This document shows positions 35,091-44,002 of a DNA stretch of 64,000 nucleotides, in pieces. The notes below the pieces were generated by a model, which made no database searches, had not been told where the DNA came from, and saw only the letters and a list, made by a program, of their open reading frames with translations. This stretch comes from Terriglobales bacterium (GTDB lineage: Bacteria; Acidobacteriota; Terriglobia; Terriglobales; Acidobacteriaceae). The position numbers were made by a program, and so were the translations under genes. The first letter of the stretch is position 1. Each line of letters starts with the position of its first letter. The stretch covers positions 1 through 64,000 of the forward strand of contig JAICSO010000015.1 of NCBI GenBank assembly GCA_025936825.1, written 5' to 3'.

Positions 35091-36206
35091 ATGGCCATTG
35101 CCCAGCAACTGACCTCCAAGCAATCTTTACGTCCAATCCCTTCCACCATGCTGGCCGCGGTCTATCGCGGCGTGAAGGACATCCGGGTGGAAACCGTTCC
35201 CGTTCCTCAGATCGGCCCTGGGGAAATCCTGATCCAGGTCCACACCTGTGGGATTTGCGGTACGGACTTAAAGAAGATCGCCACTGGGTCGCACTCGGCT
35301 CCACGCATCTTCGGCCATGAGACCTCGGGAACAGTAGCCGCAGTCGGCGAGAATGTAACGAAGTTCATCCCTGGTGACCGGGTGATGGTGTTCCACCACA
35401 TTCCTTGTGGCCACTGCTTCTACTGCAAGGCCAAAACTTTCGCGCAATGTGAGACGTATAAGAAGGTGGGCTGCACGGCGGGTTTTGAGCCTTCTGGTGG
35501 TGGCTTCGCTGAATACGTCCGCGTAATGGACTGGATCGTCGAGCGCGGCACCGTCCGTATCCCGGACGAAACGTCCTTCGAGCAAGCCAGCTTCGTGGAA
35601 CCGATCAACACCTGCATTAAGGGGATCGAACGAATGGCGATTCAGCCCGGCGAAACCGTGCTCACGATCGGTCAGGGCCCCATCGGTATCATGTTGAGTA
35701 TATTGGCCAAAAGGGCTGGCGCTAGGGTAATCACTTCCGATTTGTATCGGGCGAGGCTTACAATAGCGGAAGCATTCGGACTCGACAATTCAATCGATGC
35801 CTCGAAAGCTGATCCGGTCCAGGAGGCTCGCAGGCAGACCGAAGGTCGTGGTGTGGACGCCGCGATCTTGGCTGTGGGAGCCAATGGCCTGATCCGGACT
35901 GCGATGGATGCGGTTCGCCCGGGCGGACGGGTATTGCTGTTCGCCCAAACCCAGCACGGCGAGGCGCCCTTCGATCCGGCAGCGGTTTGCATGAACGAGA
36001 AAACGTTACTCGGCTCGTACAGTGCATCCATTGATCTGCAGGATGAATCTGTAAGGTTTGTAATGGGCCGGGAGATGGCCTTGGAGAAGCTGATCAGCCA
36101 TCGCTTCCCGCTGGAAAAGGCGGTGGAGGCGCTGGATTTGGCGGCCCATCCGCAGCCTGACTCGATGAAGATCGTGATTCAGCCGTCGCAGGAAGGAAAG
36201 CAGTGA
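35091..36206 (+). CDS. Zinc-dependent medium-chain dehydrogenase, hopanoid block (first)
   Basis: A 371-residue MDR enzyme. Catalytic zinc ligands: Cys in CGICGTDLK, GHE in IFGHETSGT; structural zinc: CGHCFYCKAKTFAQC with four Cys. The nucleotide fold has VLTIGQGPIGIMLSILAKRAGARVITSD. It is closest in style to threonine/sorbitol-type dehydrogenases that oxidise secondary alcohols or reduce the matching carbonyl. Placed 12 bp after hpnG and overlapping a second dehydrogenase by 4 bp, it may act on the hopanoid side chain (for example ribosylhopane to bacteriohopanetetrol), which is an inference from position only. Confidence 0.85.
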   Translation: MAIAQQLTSKQSLRPIPSTMLAAVYRGVKDIRVETVPVPQIGPGEILIQVHTCGICGTDLKKIATGSHSAPRIFGHETSGTVAAVGENVTKFIPGDRVMVFHHIPCGHCFYCKAKTFAQCETYKKVGCTAGFEPSGGGFAEYVRVMDWIVERGTVRIPDETSFEQASFVEPINTCIKGIERMAIQPGETVLTIGQGPIGIMLSILAKRAGARVITSDLYRARLTIAEAFGLDNSIDASKADPVQEARRQTEGRGVDAAILAVGANGLIRTAMDAVRPGGRVLLFAQTQHGEAPFDPAAVCMNEKTLLGSYSASIDLQDESVRFVMGREMALEKLISHRFPLEKAVEALDLAAHPQPDSMKIVIQPSQEGKQ

Positions 36207-37252
36207 CAGGAAAAATGACCGCGGCCGTCCTCTACGGTAAAGAGGACGTCAAAATTGAACGCGTTCCCATTCCTCACGTGGAAGCCGGAGAGCTTCTCGT
36301 CAAGGTGCAGGTCGCTCTGACCTGTGGCACTGATCTCAAGGTGTATCAGCGCGGATATCATGCGCGCATGATTGTGCCCCCTGCCCTGTTCGGGCACGAA
36401 CTGGCGGGTACGATCGAGGAGACGGGTCCCGGAGTTCGCGGATTCAAGAAAGGCATGCGCGTGGTCGCACTCAATTCCGCGCCCTGCCAGACCTGCTTCT
36501 ACTGCTCGCGCCATCAGGAAAATTTGTGCGAAGATCTGCTGTTCAATAACGGCGCTTATGCGGAGTACATTCGCATTCCTCGGCGGATCGTGGATCTGAA
36601 CACCCTGGTCATCCCGCCGCACGTGAGCTTCGAAGAAGCCGCGATGGTCGAGCCGCTGGCTTGCGTACTGCGTGGTTTGCATGAAACCGGAGTCGAGATC
36701 GGCGACACCGTTGCCGTCATTGGCGGCGGCCCCATTGGGCTGATGTTCGTTCATGTCGCTCAAGCTACGGGATGCAACGTCATCTCTGTCGTGAAACGCG
36801 AGGGCCAGATCAGCGCGGCCCGAAAAATGGGTGCACAGGAAGTCGTCCATACCGAAGCAGTAAAGAACCCGGTTGAAGCGGTTCGGGCGTTGTCACCCTC
36901 AGGCCGCGGCGCTGATGTGGTCGTCGAGGCTGTCGGCCGCCCTGAGGCTTGGGTCTGGGCAACCGAAATGGTCCGCAAGGGCGGCACCGTCAACTTCTTC
37001 GGTGGATGCGCCAAGGGAACCAAGGTTGAACTCGACACCAACCGCCTGCACTACTCTGAGGTCACGCTGAAGGCCACTTTCCACCACACTCCCGACAGCG
37101 TGCGCAAAGCATTCACCTTGATCGCGGAAAAGAAAATTCGTCCCACGGAATACATCACAGGCGAGGCGCCGCTTTCCCGGCTGCAGCAGGTGCTGCAGCA
37201 CATGATGAATCGCAACGGGGACATTAAGACCGCGATTATTCCGGGACAGTAA
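36203..37252 (+). CDS. Zinc-dependent medium-chain dehydrogenase, hopanoid block (second)
   Basis: A 349-residue MDR enzyme starting with GTG at the GTGA overlap with the first dehydrogenase. Zinc ligands are LTCGTDLKVYQRG, FGHELAGT and the four-Cys lobe CQTCFYCSRHQENLC. NAD(P) fold: AVIGGGPIGLMFVHVAQATG. It is related to but clearly distinct from its neighbour, which suggests a heteromer or two sequential redox steps rather than a recent duplication. As for its partner, substrate is unknown; both stand between hpnG and hpnC. Confidence 0.85.
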   Translation: MTGKMTAAVLYGKEDVKIERVPIPHVEAGELLVKVQVALTCGTDLKVYQRGYHARMIVPPALFGHELAGTIEETGPGVRGFKKGMRVVALNSAPCQTCFYCSRHQENLCEDLLFNNGAYAEYIRIPRRIVDLNTLVIPPHVSFEEAAMVEPLACVLRGLHETGVEIGDTVAVIGGGPIGLMFVHVAQATGCNVISVVKREGQISAARKMGAQEVVHTEAVKNPVEAVRALSPSGRGADVVVEAVGRPEAWVWATEMVRKGGTVNFFGGCAKGTKVELDTNRLHYSEVTLKATFHHTPDSVRKAFTLIAEKKIRPTEYITGEAPLSRLQQVLQHMMNRNGDIKTAIIPGQ

Positions 37253-37342
37253 GCCAGCAGCGAGCCGTGAACGCTGAGCAGATGGGTTGCGAGAGTCAAA
37301 ATTGCTCAATGCTCACCGCTCGCAGCTCACTGCTTATTTGTT

Positions 37343-38254
37343 ATGAGTACCGCCAACCACATCTGGAACACCCTCCCCGCGGAGTACGCGATTCCGGCGC
37401 AGGCACCCTCTCTGTCAGAGGCGTACGCCTATTGCGAGCGGTTGGCGCGCACTCATTACGAAAACTTTTCGGTCGCAACCTGGTTCCTCCCCAAGCGGCT
37501 GCGACAACATTTCTTCAACGTCTACGCTTACTGCCGGATCTCGGATGATCTTGGGGATGAGACCGGCGACACGGCAGCTTCCCTCCAGCTTCTCGATGAA
37601 TGGGAAACTGAACTGAACGCGTGCTACGCGGGATCGCCTCGCCATCCAGTGTTTGTGGCGCTCGCCGGAACAGTTCGCGAGTTCGATATTCCCAAGCACG
37701 AGTTCTCCGATCTATTGAATGCCTTCCGGCAAGACCAGACAGTCACTCGTTACCAATCGTTTGATGATCTGCTCGGGTATTGCCGCTACTCCGCGAACCC
37801 TGTGGGGCATCTGGTTCTCTACCTTTGCGGATATCGGGATGCCGAACGACAACAGCTTTCCGACTACACATGCACCGCGCTACAGCTCGCGAACTTTTGG
37901 CAGGACGTGACTCCCGATTTCCAGAAAGGCCGAATCTACCTCCCGCTTGAAAGTCTCCGCAAGTACGCCGTCAGCGAAGCCGATATCGCATCCAAGCAGA
38001 ACACGCCGCAGTTTCTCGAAATGATGCGCTTCGAAGTCCAGCGTGCGCGAGAGTGGTTTAAGCAAGGGCTGCCTCTCATCAGCAAAGTGAGCCGGGAACT
38101 TGCGATCGACATCGAACTCTTTTCCCGCGGCGGCCAGGAAATCCTGAACGCCATCGAGCGGCAGGGGTATGCCGTCCTAGGCAATAGGCCCGCCATATCG
38201 AAATCGCGTAAACTTGCGCTGGTTGCGCGCGCAGCCCTCCACAAGTTGATATGA
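37343..38254 (+). CDS. hpnC: Hydroxysqualene synthase HpnC
   Basis: A 303-residue all-helical trans-prenyltransferase-like protein. First Asp-rich motif YCRISDDLGDETGD near 63-76, second region ANFWQDVTPDFQKGRIYLP near 190-210. HpnC converts presqualene diphosphate to hydroxysqualene, the middle step of the three-enzyme HpnCDE route to squalene. A repeat-filled gap of 90 bp precedes it and its end overlaps hpnD by 4 bp (ATGA), in keeping with a stepwise pathway. Confidence 0.94.
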   Translation: MSTANHIWNTLPAEYAIPAQAPSLSEAYAYCERLARTHYENFSVATWFLPKRLRQHFFNVYAYCRISDDLGDETGDTAASLQLLDEWETELNACYAGSPRHPVFVALAGTVREFDIPKHEFSDLLNAFRQDQTVTRYQSFDDLLGYCRYSANPVGHLVLYLCGYRDAERQQLSDYTCTALQLANFWQDVTPDFQKGRIYLPLESLRKYAVSEADIASKQNTPQFLEMMRFEVQRAREWFKQGLPLISKVSRELAIDIELFSRGGQEILNAIERQGYAVLGNRPAISKSRKLALVARAALHKLI

Positions 38255-39183
38255 GCACCGTGGCGCAGAATCCTCCCCAATTTTTGCCCACCGAGTCGCA
38301 GCTGCACATGGCGTATTCGGTCTGTCGCGGGATCACGCGCGAGCGCGCCAAGAATTTCTATTACGGATTTCTCGTTCTTCCGAAGATCAAGCGCCAGGCG
38401 CTTTGCGCCGTGTATGCGTTCATGCGGCGCTGCGACGATATCGCGGATGATCCGTCTCTTTCGGCGCGAGACCGCCGCCAGAAGCTCGACACATGGGTCG
38501 ACTCGTTCCACGCCGCGCAGTCGGGGCTTCCGACGGACGATCCTATTTTGCTCGCCCTCACCGATGCGCAACGCCGCTTCCACATTCCGCTTGGATTACT
38601 CGACGGCCTTGCCTTTGGTACTGCGATGGATGTCGAAGCGGAAGGCGCGCAGCCGGATTCCTCCGGCCTAACCATTCACTACCGCAGCTTTCAGGACCTT
38701 GAACGCTATTGCTATCAGGTGGCGTCAGTTGTCGGTTTGGTCTGCATTCGGATTTTTGGGTATACCGATCCTGCTGCTGAACCGCTTGCGGAGCGCCTCG
38801 GCCTGGCTTTCCAGCTGACCAACATCATTCGCGATGTCAAGGAAGACGCGTCACTGGGGCGCATCTATCTTCCACAGGAAGACCTCGATCAGTTTGGAAT
38901 GACAGCGACGGAGTTGGCGAACAATCCCGCGCTGGATCGGCTGCGTCCATTGCTGGAATTCGAGGCCCAGCGTGCGTTTGAGAATTATCGCGCCACCGAT
39001 GAACTGATCCATCTAATCGCCGAAGACAGCCAGCCTGCATTATGGACGTTGGCGACCATTTACCGTAGCCTGCTCGAAAAAATTGTGCGCCTCAACTACG
39101 ATGTGATCACGAAGCGCGTAGCCCTTACTACCCGCGAGAAGGTTACCATCCTCGGCAAAGGATTCCTGAAGCGAATCTCCTGA
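38251..39183 (+). CDS. hpnD: Presqualene diphosphate synthase HpnD
   Basis: A 310-residue squalene/phytoene synthase family protein. First Asp-rich motif MRRCDDIADDPS, second LTNIIRDVKEDASLGRIYLPQEDL, and the substrate-site segment RGITRERAKNFYYGFLVLP. HpnD condenses two farnesyl diphosphates to presqualene diphosphate. It starts inside the hpnC stop (ATGA) and is separated from hpnE by a repeat. Confidence 0.94.
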   Translation: MSTVAQNPPQFLPTESQLHMAYSVCRGITRERAKNFYYGFLVLPKIKRQALCAVYAFMRRCDDIADDPSLSARDRRQKLDTWVDSFHAAQSGLPTDDPILLALTDAQRRFHIPLGLLDGLAFGTAMDVEAEGAQPDSSGLTIHYRSFQDLERYCYQVASVVGLVCIRIFGYTDPAAEPLAERLGLAFQLTNIIRDVKEDASLGRIYLPQEDLDQFGMTATELANNPALDRLRPLLEFEAQRAFENYRATDELIHLIAEDSQPALWTLATIYRSLLEKIVRLNYDVITKRVALTTREKVTILGKGFLKRIS

Positions 39184-39275
39184 TGGCCTGGTAGCGTGGC
39201 ACAAAATTAAAATCGCTCGATGATGGTCTGAGCAGTTGCCAGAACAAGTCCAGTTCAGGCACAAGATTTCAGGTA

Positions 39276-39372
39276 CTCAGCACCAGCCCGCAACGCGGGC
39301 GGAATTTAAATAGCCCAGCACGTGAGTGCTGGGGAAAGTAGAAAGCATGTCCGAGTCCCTGAGGGACGGTAC
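39276..39372 (+). repeat. Family R2 three-hairpin repeat carrying the hpnE start codon
   Basis: Hairpin 1 GCCCGCAACGCGGGC, ATTTAAATAGCCC, hairpin 2 CAGCACGTGAGTGCTG, then GGGAAAG and hairpin 3 GTCCCTGAGGGAC. The hpnE ATG at 39347 lies between hairpins 2 and 3, so the repeat provides both the leader and the first codons. Confidence 0.9.
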
Positions 39373-40897
39373 GAATATCGAGTCGCAATCTCCCGCGCGT
39401 TACGTCGCCATCGTCGGCGGTGGCCTGGCCGGCCTTGCTGCTGCATGCGCACTCGCCGAAAGCGGATTTCAAGTGACTGTCTACGAGCGTCGCCCTTACC
39501 TCGGAGGGCGCGCCAGTTCCTATGAACATCCTGGCACCGGCGAGGTCGTCGACAATTGTCAGCACGTGCTGTTCAAGCTTTGCACCAATCTGATCGACTT
39601 CTACGGGCGCATTGGGATCGAGGACAAGATTCAGTGGTTCGACCGCATGACATTCATCGAGCCGGGGGGAAGACAATCGCAGTTGCAGTCCACTTCTCTT
39701 CCGGCTCCGCTGCATGCACTTCCTGCATTCATGAATTTCAAGTTCCTGACGCTGCGGGACAAGATTGGACTGGCTACGGGGTTGAATTCACTGATCACGC
39801 ACCTGCCGAAAGACGATGGCACCTCGTTTGAGAGCTGGCTGCATCGCCATCATCAAACGCCAGCTGCGATCGAACGCTTCTGGAAGCCGATCCTGGTGAG
39901 CGCTCTCAGCGAGGATCTCGACAGAATTTCAGTTCCTTTTGCCGCACAGGTCATCCGTGAATCGATGAAATCCCGTGAAGCGCGGCTCATGGGCGTGCCC
40001 ATGGTGCCTCTGACCGAACTCTACGATGCGGCGCGCGATTACATCACGGCTCGCGGCGGCACGGTTCGCTTCCGCAGCAGCGTGCAGTCCTTTCTGCCAC
40101 TAGATACCGGCGTGCGGATCAGGACAGCCGACTCCGAGGAGCAGTTCGACTACGCTGTGTTCGCAGTGCCCTTTGATTCGCTCGAGAAACTTCTTCCGAA
40201 TTCCCCCGACTCTGACGAATTGCGCGAGAAGCTCTCGCGCTTTGAAACCGCGCCCATCACTGGCGTCCACCTGTGGTTCGATCGCAAGATCAGCGATCTG
40301 CCGCATGCCGTGCTGCTTAACCGCACCATCCAGTGGATGTTCCACAAATCTGAACTGATCTCAGCGCGCAGCAACGCGCTTCCTGAAGAAAAAAGTCTAA
40401 GCATGGCGACAAGCCCCGGAGGGGCTAGTGCTGATAGCCCGCCGCTTCAGCGCCGGGAAAGCGAGAAAAGCGACGGCAGTGCCGTAGGCACGACTCAAGA
40501 ATCCCGGGGCAGTTACATCGAACTCGTCATCAGCTCGTCGAAATCTCTGCTGAACAAACCACGGCAGGAGATCATCGATCTCGCTCTGAAAGAGATCCGC
40601 GAATTCTTCCCTGCGGCTCGCGACGCGAACCTCGTAAAGGCAACCGTCGTGAAAGAGGTGAATGCCACCTTCTCTCCAGTGCCGGGGATAGACAAATACC
40701 GGCCATCTCAAATTACAAACTGGCCACGCGTGTTTCTCGCGGGAGATTGGACCGCCACGAACTGGCCCGCAACCATGGAAAGCGCTGTGCGGAGCGGTTA
40801 TCTGGCTGCCGAGGCGATAACAAATTCATCGGGAAGATCGAAGAAATTCCTGTGCCCCGATCTTCCAGGTAAAGGCCTGGCCAGGATCTTCCCGTAG
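39347..40897 (+). CDS. hpnE: Hydroxysqualene dehydroxylase HpnE with internal repeat insertion
   Basis: A 516-residue FAD amine-oxidase-like protein. Dinucleotide loop VAIVGGGLAGLAAACALAES near residues 22-42, YERRPYLGGRASS, and the C-terminal FAD segment VFLAGDWTATNWPATMESAVRSGYLAA. It reduces hydroxysqualene to squalene, completing the HpnCDE route. Two oddities: the first about 9 codons (MSESLRDGT) come from an R2 repeat, and residues about 354-384 (SPGGASADSPPLQRRESEKS) are a second R2 element inserted in frame between strand segments; the conserved sequence resumes at SYIELVISSSKSLL. GGGGAAAG within the repeat may serve as ribosome site. Confidence 0.93.
   Translation: MSESLRDGTNIESQSPARYVAIVGGGLAGLAAACALAESGFQVTVYERRPYLGGRASSYEHPGTGEVVDNCQHVLFKLCTNLIDFYGRIGIEDKIQWFDRMTFIEPGGRQSQLQSTSLPAPLHALPAFMNFKFLTLRDKIGLATGLNSLITHLPKDDGTSFESWLHRHHQTPAAIERFWKPILVSALSEDLDRISVPFAAQVIRESMKSREARLMGVPMVPLTELYDAARDYITARGGTVRFRSSVQSFLPLDTGVRIRTADSEEQFDYAVFAVPFDSLEKLLPNSPDSDELREKLSRFETAPITGVHLWFDRKISDLPHAVLLNRTIQWMFHKSELISARSNALPEEKSLSMATSPGGASADSPPLQRRESEKSDGSAVGTTQESRGSYIELVISSSKSLLNKPRQEIIDLALKEIREFFPAARDANLVKATVVKEVNATFSPVPGIDKYRPSQITNWPRVFLAGDWTATNWPATMESAVRSGYLAAEAITNSSGRSKKFLCPDLPGKGLARIFP
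40407..40497 (+). repeat. Family R2 element inside the hpnE coding sequence
   Basis: Hairpin 1 GCCCCGGAGGGGC, then TAGCCC and GGGAAAGCGAG around the central hairpin, and a third hairpin GCAGTGCCGTAGGCAC. Order and spacing equal the intergenic copy at 52288-52378, including the identical 13-nt hairpin 1. It has no stop in the hpnE frame. Confidence 0.85.
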
Positions 40898-40921
40898 AAG
40901 TTTACGAAGGCTTGCAAACTA

Positions 40922-41015
40922 GTGCCGTCCGCTGAAGCGGACTCGGTCATCTACTTCACTTTCCCCACACTTATGTGTGGGGCTATTTAAATTCCGCCGC
41001 TCCGCGGTTCATGCG
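40922..41015 (-). repeat. Family R2 repeat, inverted orientation
   Basis: Reads GTCCGCTGAAGCGGAC, CTTTCCCCACACTTATGTGTGGGG, CTATTTAAATTCCGCC: the reverse order of R2. It fills much of the gap between hpnE and the DUF2231 gene, which otherwise holds nothing recognisable. Confidence 0.85.
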
Positions 41016-41141
41016 ACTGCAGCATAAGGTTGGATCGCTTTAGCGAGCAAGTCGGTGGATGGTCGCGCCGACCCCGCCCAGCTTGAGAGTTCGTAAGACC
41101 TGGCACGCCAGGCCATGCCTCAATACCACTTCTGCGTGGGT

Positions 41142-41672
41142 TTACGCCACTCTGCGCAAATTGGGACGGGCTTCGGTCTGTGCGTTATCTGTGGCGGGCC
41201 TTCCGGAGAGCGAGTTCGGCGCATTGGGATGCGCGCCGGGGTCGACACCGATACCTAGCCGGTCGACGAGTTCTCCACCAAGCCAGCCACCAACCAGAGC
41301 TAGGACTACGGCGACGAACGAGCACACCAAACCGGCGGTGCTTGGCACGTGAGCATCGGATCCATTGCGAATGAACCAGCTCACAATGAACAACAGCACC
41401 ACCAGCACATTCGTTCCGCCATGCAGCAAACCAATGCTCTTGGCGCGCGTGCCGGATGGAATCGCAACCCAGTCAATCAGACCGAAAACTGCGGCCAGCA
41501 ATCCTCCAATAATTCCGGCGGCGATCATCCAGTAGGAAACACCGAACCAGGAATAGTTACCTTGCACCAGCCCCACGATGTCGAACGCCACGGCGGTGGC
41601 CAATAGCCCCAGCGGAAACACGATCAACATCGGATGTATCGGATGGCCCAACAACTTCGCTCCTGCTCTCAT
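41142..41672 (-). CDS. DUF2231 family membrane protein
   Basis: A 176-residue integral membrane protein with four hydrophobic segments (MLIVFPLGLLATAVAFDIVG, WMIAAGIIGGLLAAVFGLID, TNVLVVLLFIVSWFI, GLVCSFVAVVLALVGGWLGG). The opening LLGHPIHPMLIVFPLGL is the DUF2231 signature; the two conserved His may bind haem or metal. Members are often near redox or transport genes, but the function is not established. A soluble tail of about 35 residues follows. It stands alone between hpnE and an LpxH-like gene. Confidence 0.85.
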   Translation of the reverse strand: MRAGAKLLGHPIHPMLIVFPLGLLATAVAFDIVGLVQGNYSWFGVSYWMIAAGIIGGLLAAVFGLIDWVAIPSGTRAKSIGLLHGGTNVLVVLLFIVSWFIRNGSDAHVPSTAGLVCSFVAVVLALVGGWLGGELVDRLGIGVDPGAHPNAPNSLSGRPATDNAQTEARPNLRRVA

Positions 41673-41783
41673 AAGTCCTCCAAGCCAAGTTTTGGCCGTG
41701 TATTCGTTGCAGAAGAGGGCACGTCCGTTGCCGGGCAGAGAACTGGTTTTACAACTATCTGTTAATTGCTGAGAATAGGGGGC

Positions 41784-42545
41784 CTATCTCGTCATGAGAT
41801 CGTCGAAGTCCAGCTCCAGCTCTTCCCTGACTTCGTGATCGAGAGACTCGTCTGTCGACATACGGTATTCATTTACGCGAACGCCCTGATGATCGATCGC
41901 AATATAGGTGGGAACTTCTTGCGTCCAGCTGCCGCTGTTGTAGTACTCAACGCCATCACGCCACAGACTTAACGCCTCGTGCGTGTGCCCGCAGAAAACG
42001 CGATGCGCGCTTTTTGATCGCGCGTGCAGAAGAGCTCCGTGAGCGACCTTCGCGGAAAGCCGCAAATACGCCGTATCGAAGCGCTCCAGGAAGGCGATCA
42101 TGCGTTTCTTGCCGAACGAAATCTTCTGCAAGCCGAGATGAACTCCCGAGAGGAACGTGCTCACGACCCGGTTGCTGGAGACAAAGCGGTCGAACTGGTG
42201 TCCGTGCATGGCAAGATGTTTCAGGCCGGCAAACTCCCAGGCGTATTCGCGATACACGCGCACGCCGACTAAATGCGACATGACCTGCGTCAACCCGTAG
42301 TCATGGTTCCCTTCGACCCACACTATTTCAATTTCACGCTTCGGATTCGAGAGCTTGCGAATGTAACCCAGAAATTGCCAGTGCTCTTTTTTCAGTCTCC
42401 GGAAATTCAGATCGGAAAAAATGTCGCCGAGAAGGATGAGTCGATTGAACGAAGCTGACTTCAACATTTTCAATGCCGCGGGAGCGCGGCTGACTTCGGA
42501 ACCCAGATGCAAGTCCGAAAGGATGATGGTATCGGCGAAAATCAT
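41784..42545 (-). CDS. LpxH-like metallophosphoesterase (UDP-2,3-diacylglucosamine diphosphatase family)
   Basis: A 253-residue calcineurin-like phosphoesterase: ILSDLHLGSE, LLGDIFSDL, VEGNHDYGL, AMHGHQFD and CGHTHEAL supply the two-metal site in the usual order. The sequence resembles LpxH-type enzymes, which cleave UDP-diacylglucosamine in lipid A synthesis. Overlap of 4 bp (ATGA) with a lipid-type glycosyltransferase gene fits a role in membrane lipid or envelope metabolism. A C-terminal acidic tail (REELELDFDDL) is unusual. The ATG at 42545 is favoured by the fold starting at once. Confidence 0.8.
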   Translation of the reverse strand: MIFADTIILSDLHLGSEVSRAPAALKMLKSASFNRLILLGDIFSDLNFRRLKKEHWQFLGYIRKLSNPKREIEIVWVEGNHDYGLTQVMSHLVGVRVYREYAWEFAGLKHLAMHGHQFDRFVSSNRVVSTFLSGVHLGLQKISFGKKRMIAFLERFDTAYLRLSAKVAHGALLHARSKSAHRVFCGHTHEALSLWRDGVEYYNSGSWTQEVPTYIAIDHQGVRVNEYRMSTDESLDHEVREELELDFDDLMTR

Positions 42546-43783
42546 GTTCCCCAATCCAACTGCAGCCCTGACGTGAGTGAGGCCCTAGCGGCGCGCTGTA
42601 ACGCGGGTTTGCCCTCAACAGGAAGCGGTGAGCCGCTCGCGTTAGCGGAGCGGTGCGCCGCAACTTGTTCCAGGAATTCCGGAATCTCATACAGTGCGTT
42701 GTTCTTATATGCACTGGCATTTGCACGATATTCTGCGAAAGCTGTCGGAAGCAGCAGCTTTTCGACGCCATCGTCGATCTTGTTGAAGCTGGTGAGCACG
42801 ACGCCCAGCTTCTTTTCCGTGATCCATTGCGCGTTGTAGCGCTCCTGCGGCAGCGTGCGCCCGTTGCACTCGACAATCACGGGTAAATTGAATTGGAGCG
42901 CTTCGCTGATGGACCCAGGCCCCGGCTTGCCAATGAAGAAGTCGGAGAGCGCCATGTAGTAATCCACGTCCTGAGTGAAACCGACCGCATGAATCGCAAA
43001 TCTGGTTTTCAGTTTCTGCGCCGCCGCCAGAAGTTTTTGATTCTTGCCGCACATCAGAATCAACTGAAGATTGGCTTTGCCGGCGTTCAAGCATTTTGCG
43101 ATGTTCAGGATGGCTGACGATCCGTGGCCGCCAAACAGCACGATACCAGTGGTTTTTGTTGGGTCCAATCCGAGCTTCTTGCGTTCTTCTGCTCGATTGA
43201 TTGTTTTCTTCGCGTAAAACTTCGGCCGCATGATCATGCCAGACGCGAGCAACACGTGATCACGATCGTGCCCACAACTAAACGCCTGCTGTTCTGCCTT
43301 CTCGCTTCCGCAGATCAGATACTCGGACTCCTTCTCGATCCAGAAGTGTGGTGGGTAATCGGCGAGATCGGTGATCAACGTGACGAAAGGCGTTGCCGGC
43401 ATCGTTTTGCGCACGCTTTCCACCATCGCGCGATTGAAGTGCGGGATGACCGAAAGCACAAGGTTGGTCGGATGTGCTCGCCAATGCTCAATCAGCACTT
43501 TCACCGTCGGCCGGTGATACACGCGCACCACACTCTGCAGCACCGGCAGCAGTTGCGGCGTCAGGCGTGTCCAGCCTTTGCGGAGAATAAGGTTATATCC
43601 GTCTTGAATGCGAAGGCCGGTTAGCTTCTTCAGCACATCAAGACGGTCGAGCAACTCCTGAAGGTTCAGAAGTTCCACTTGCCACGGCCGCTGTTGCGAT
43701 TCCAGAACAGCTTTCAACGCTTCGGCCGCGCTGCGATGGCCGCCGCCCGCCTCAAAGAAGACGATCGTTATCCTGCGATCCAT
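42542..43783 (-). CDS. MGDG-synthase-like glycosyltransferase (GT28)
   Basis: A 413-residue GT-B enzyme. The ATG at 43783 has GGGAGGACAG upstream. N-terminal domain VFFEAGGGHRSAAEALKAVLE is the MGDG synthase-like acceptor domain; the C-terminal nucleotide-sugar domain has VLFGGHGSSAILNIAK, HAVGFTQDVDYYMALSDFFIGKPGPGSISEAL. The family transfers galactose or glucose from a UDP-sugar to diacylglycerol, or GlcNAc to lipid II in MurG. Here a glycolipid product is likely. The final about 40 residues (NASGSPLPVEGKPALQRAAR) cover GC-rich hairpins (CCGCTC-GCGTTAGCG-GAGCGG) and may be repeat-derived. Confidence 0.8.
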   Translation of the reverse strand: MDRRITIVFFEAGGGHRSAAEALKAVLESQQRPWQVELLNLQELLDRLDVLKKLTGLRIQDGYNLILRKGWTRLTPQLLPVLQSVVRVYHRPTVKVLIEHWRAHPTNLVLSVIPHFNRAMVESVRKTMPATPFVTLITDLADYPPHFWIEKESEYLICGSEKAEQQAFSCGHDRDHVLLASGMIMRPKFYAKKTINRAEERKKLGLDPTKTTGIVLFGGHGSSAILNIAKCLNAGKANLQLILMCGKNQKLLAAAQKLKTRFAIHAVGFTQDVDYYMALSDFFIGKPGPGSISEALQFNLPVIVECNGRTLPQERYNAQWITEKKLGVVLTSFNKIDDGVEKLLLPTAFAEYRANASAYKNNALYEIPEFLEQVAAHRSANASGSPLPVEGKPALQRAARASLTSGLQLDWGT

Positions 43784-44002
43784 CTGTCCTCCCTTGGTCT
43801 GCGAGCGGGCAACATTCGCCACGTCTACTCTCGCCGCTGGCAGCTTACTAGATGATGAAGCCAGCATGAAGTGTTCGTGAATTACCTAGTTAGTAACTCG
43901 GCGGAATTCATCATTCGTTGACCTCACCTTAACCGTGTTTTCAGAGGCCTGCCGCTACTCTCATCACCTCAGGGGTTTGCCAAGTCAAGGAGGAAATACC
44001 AG

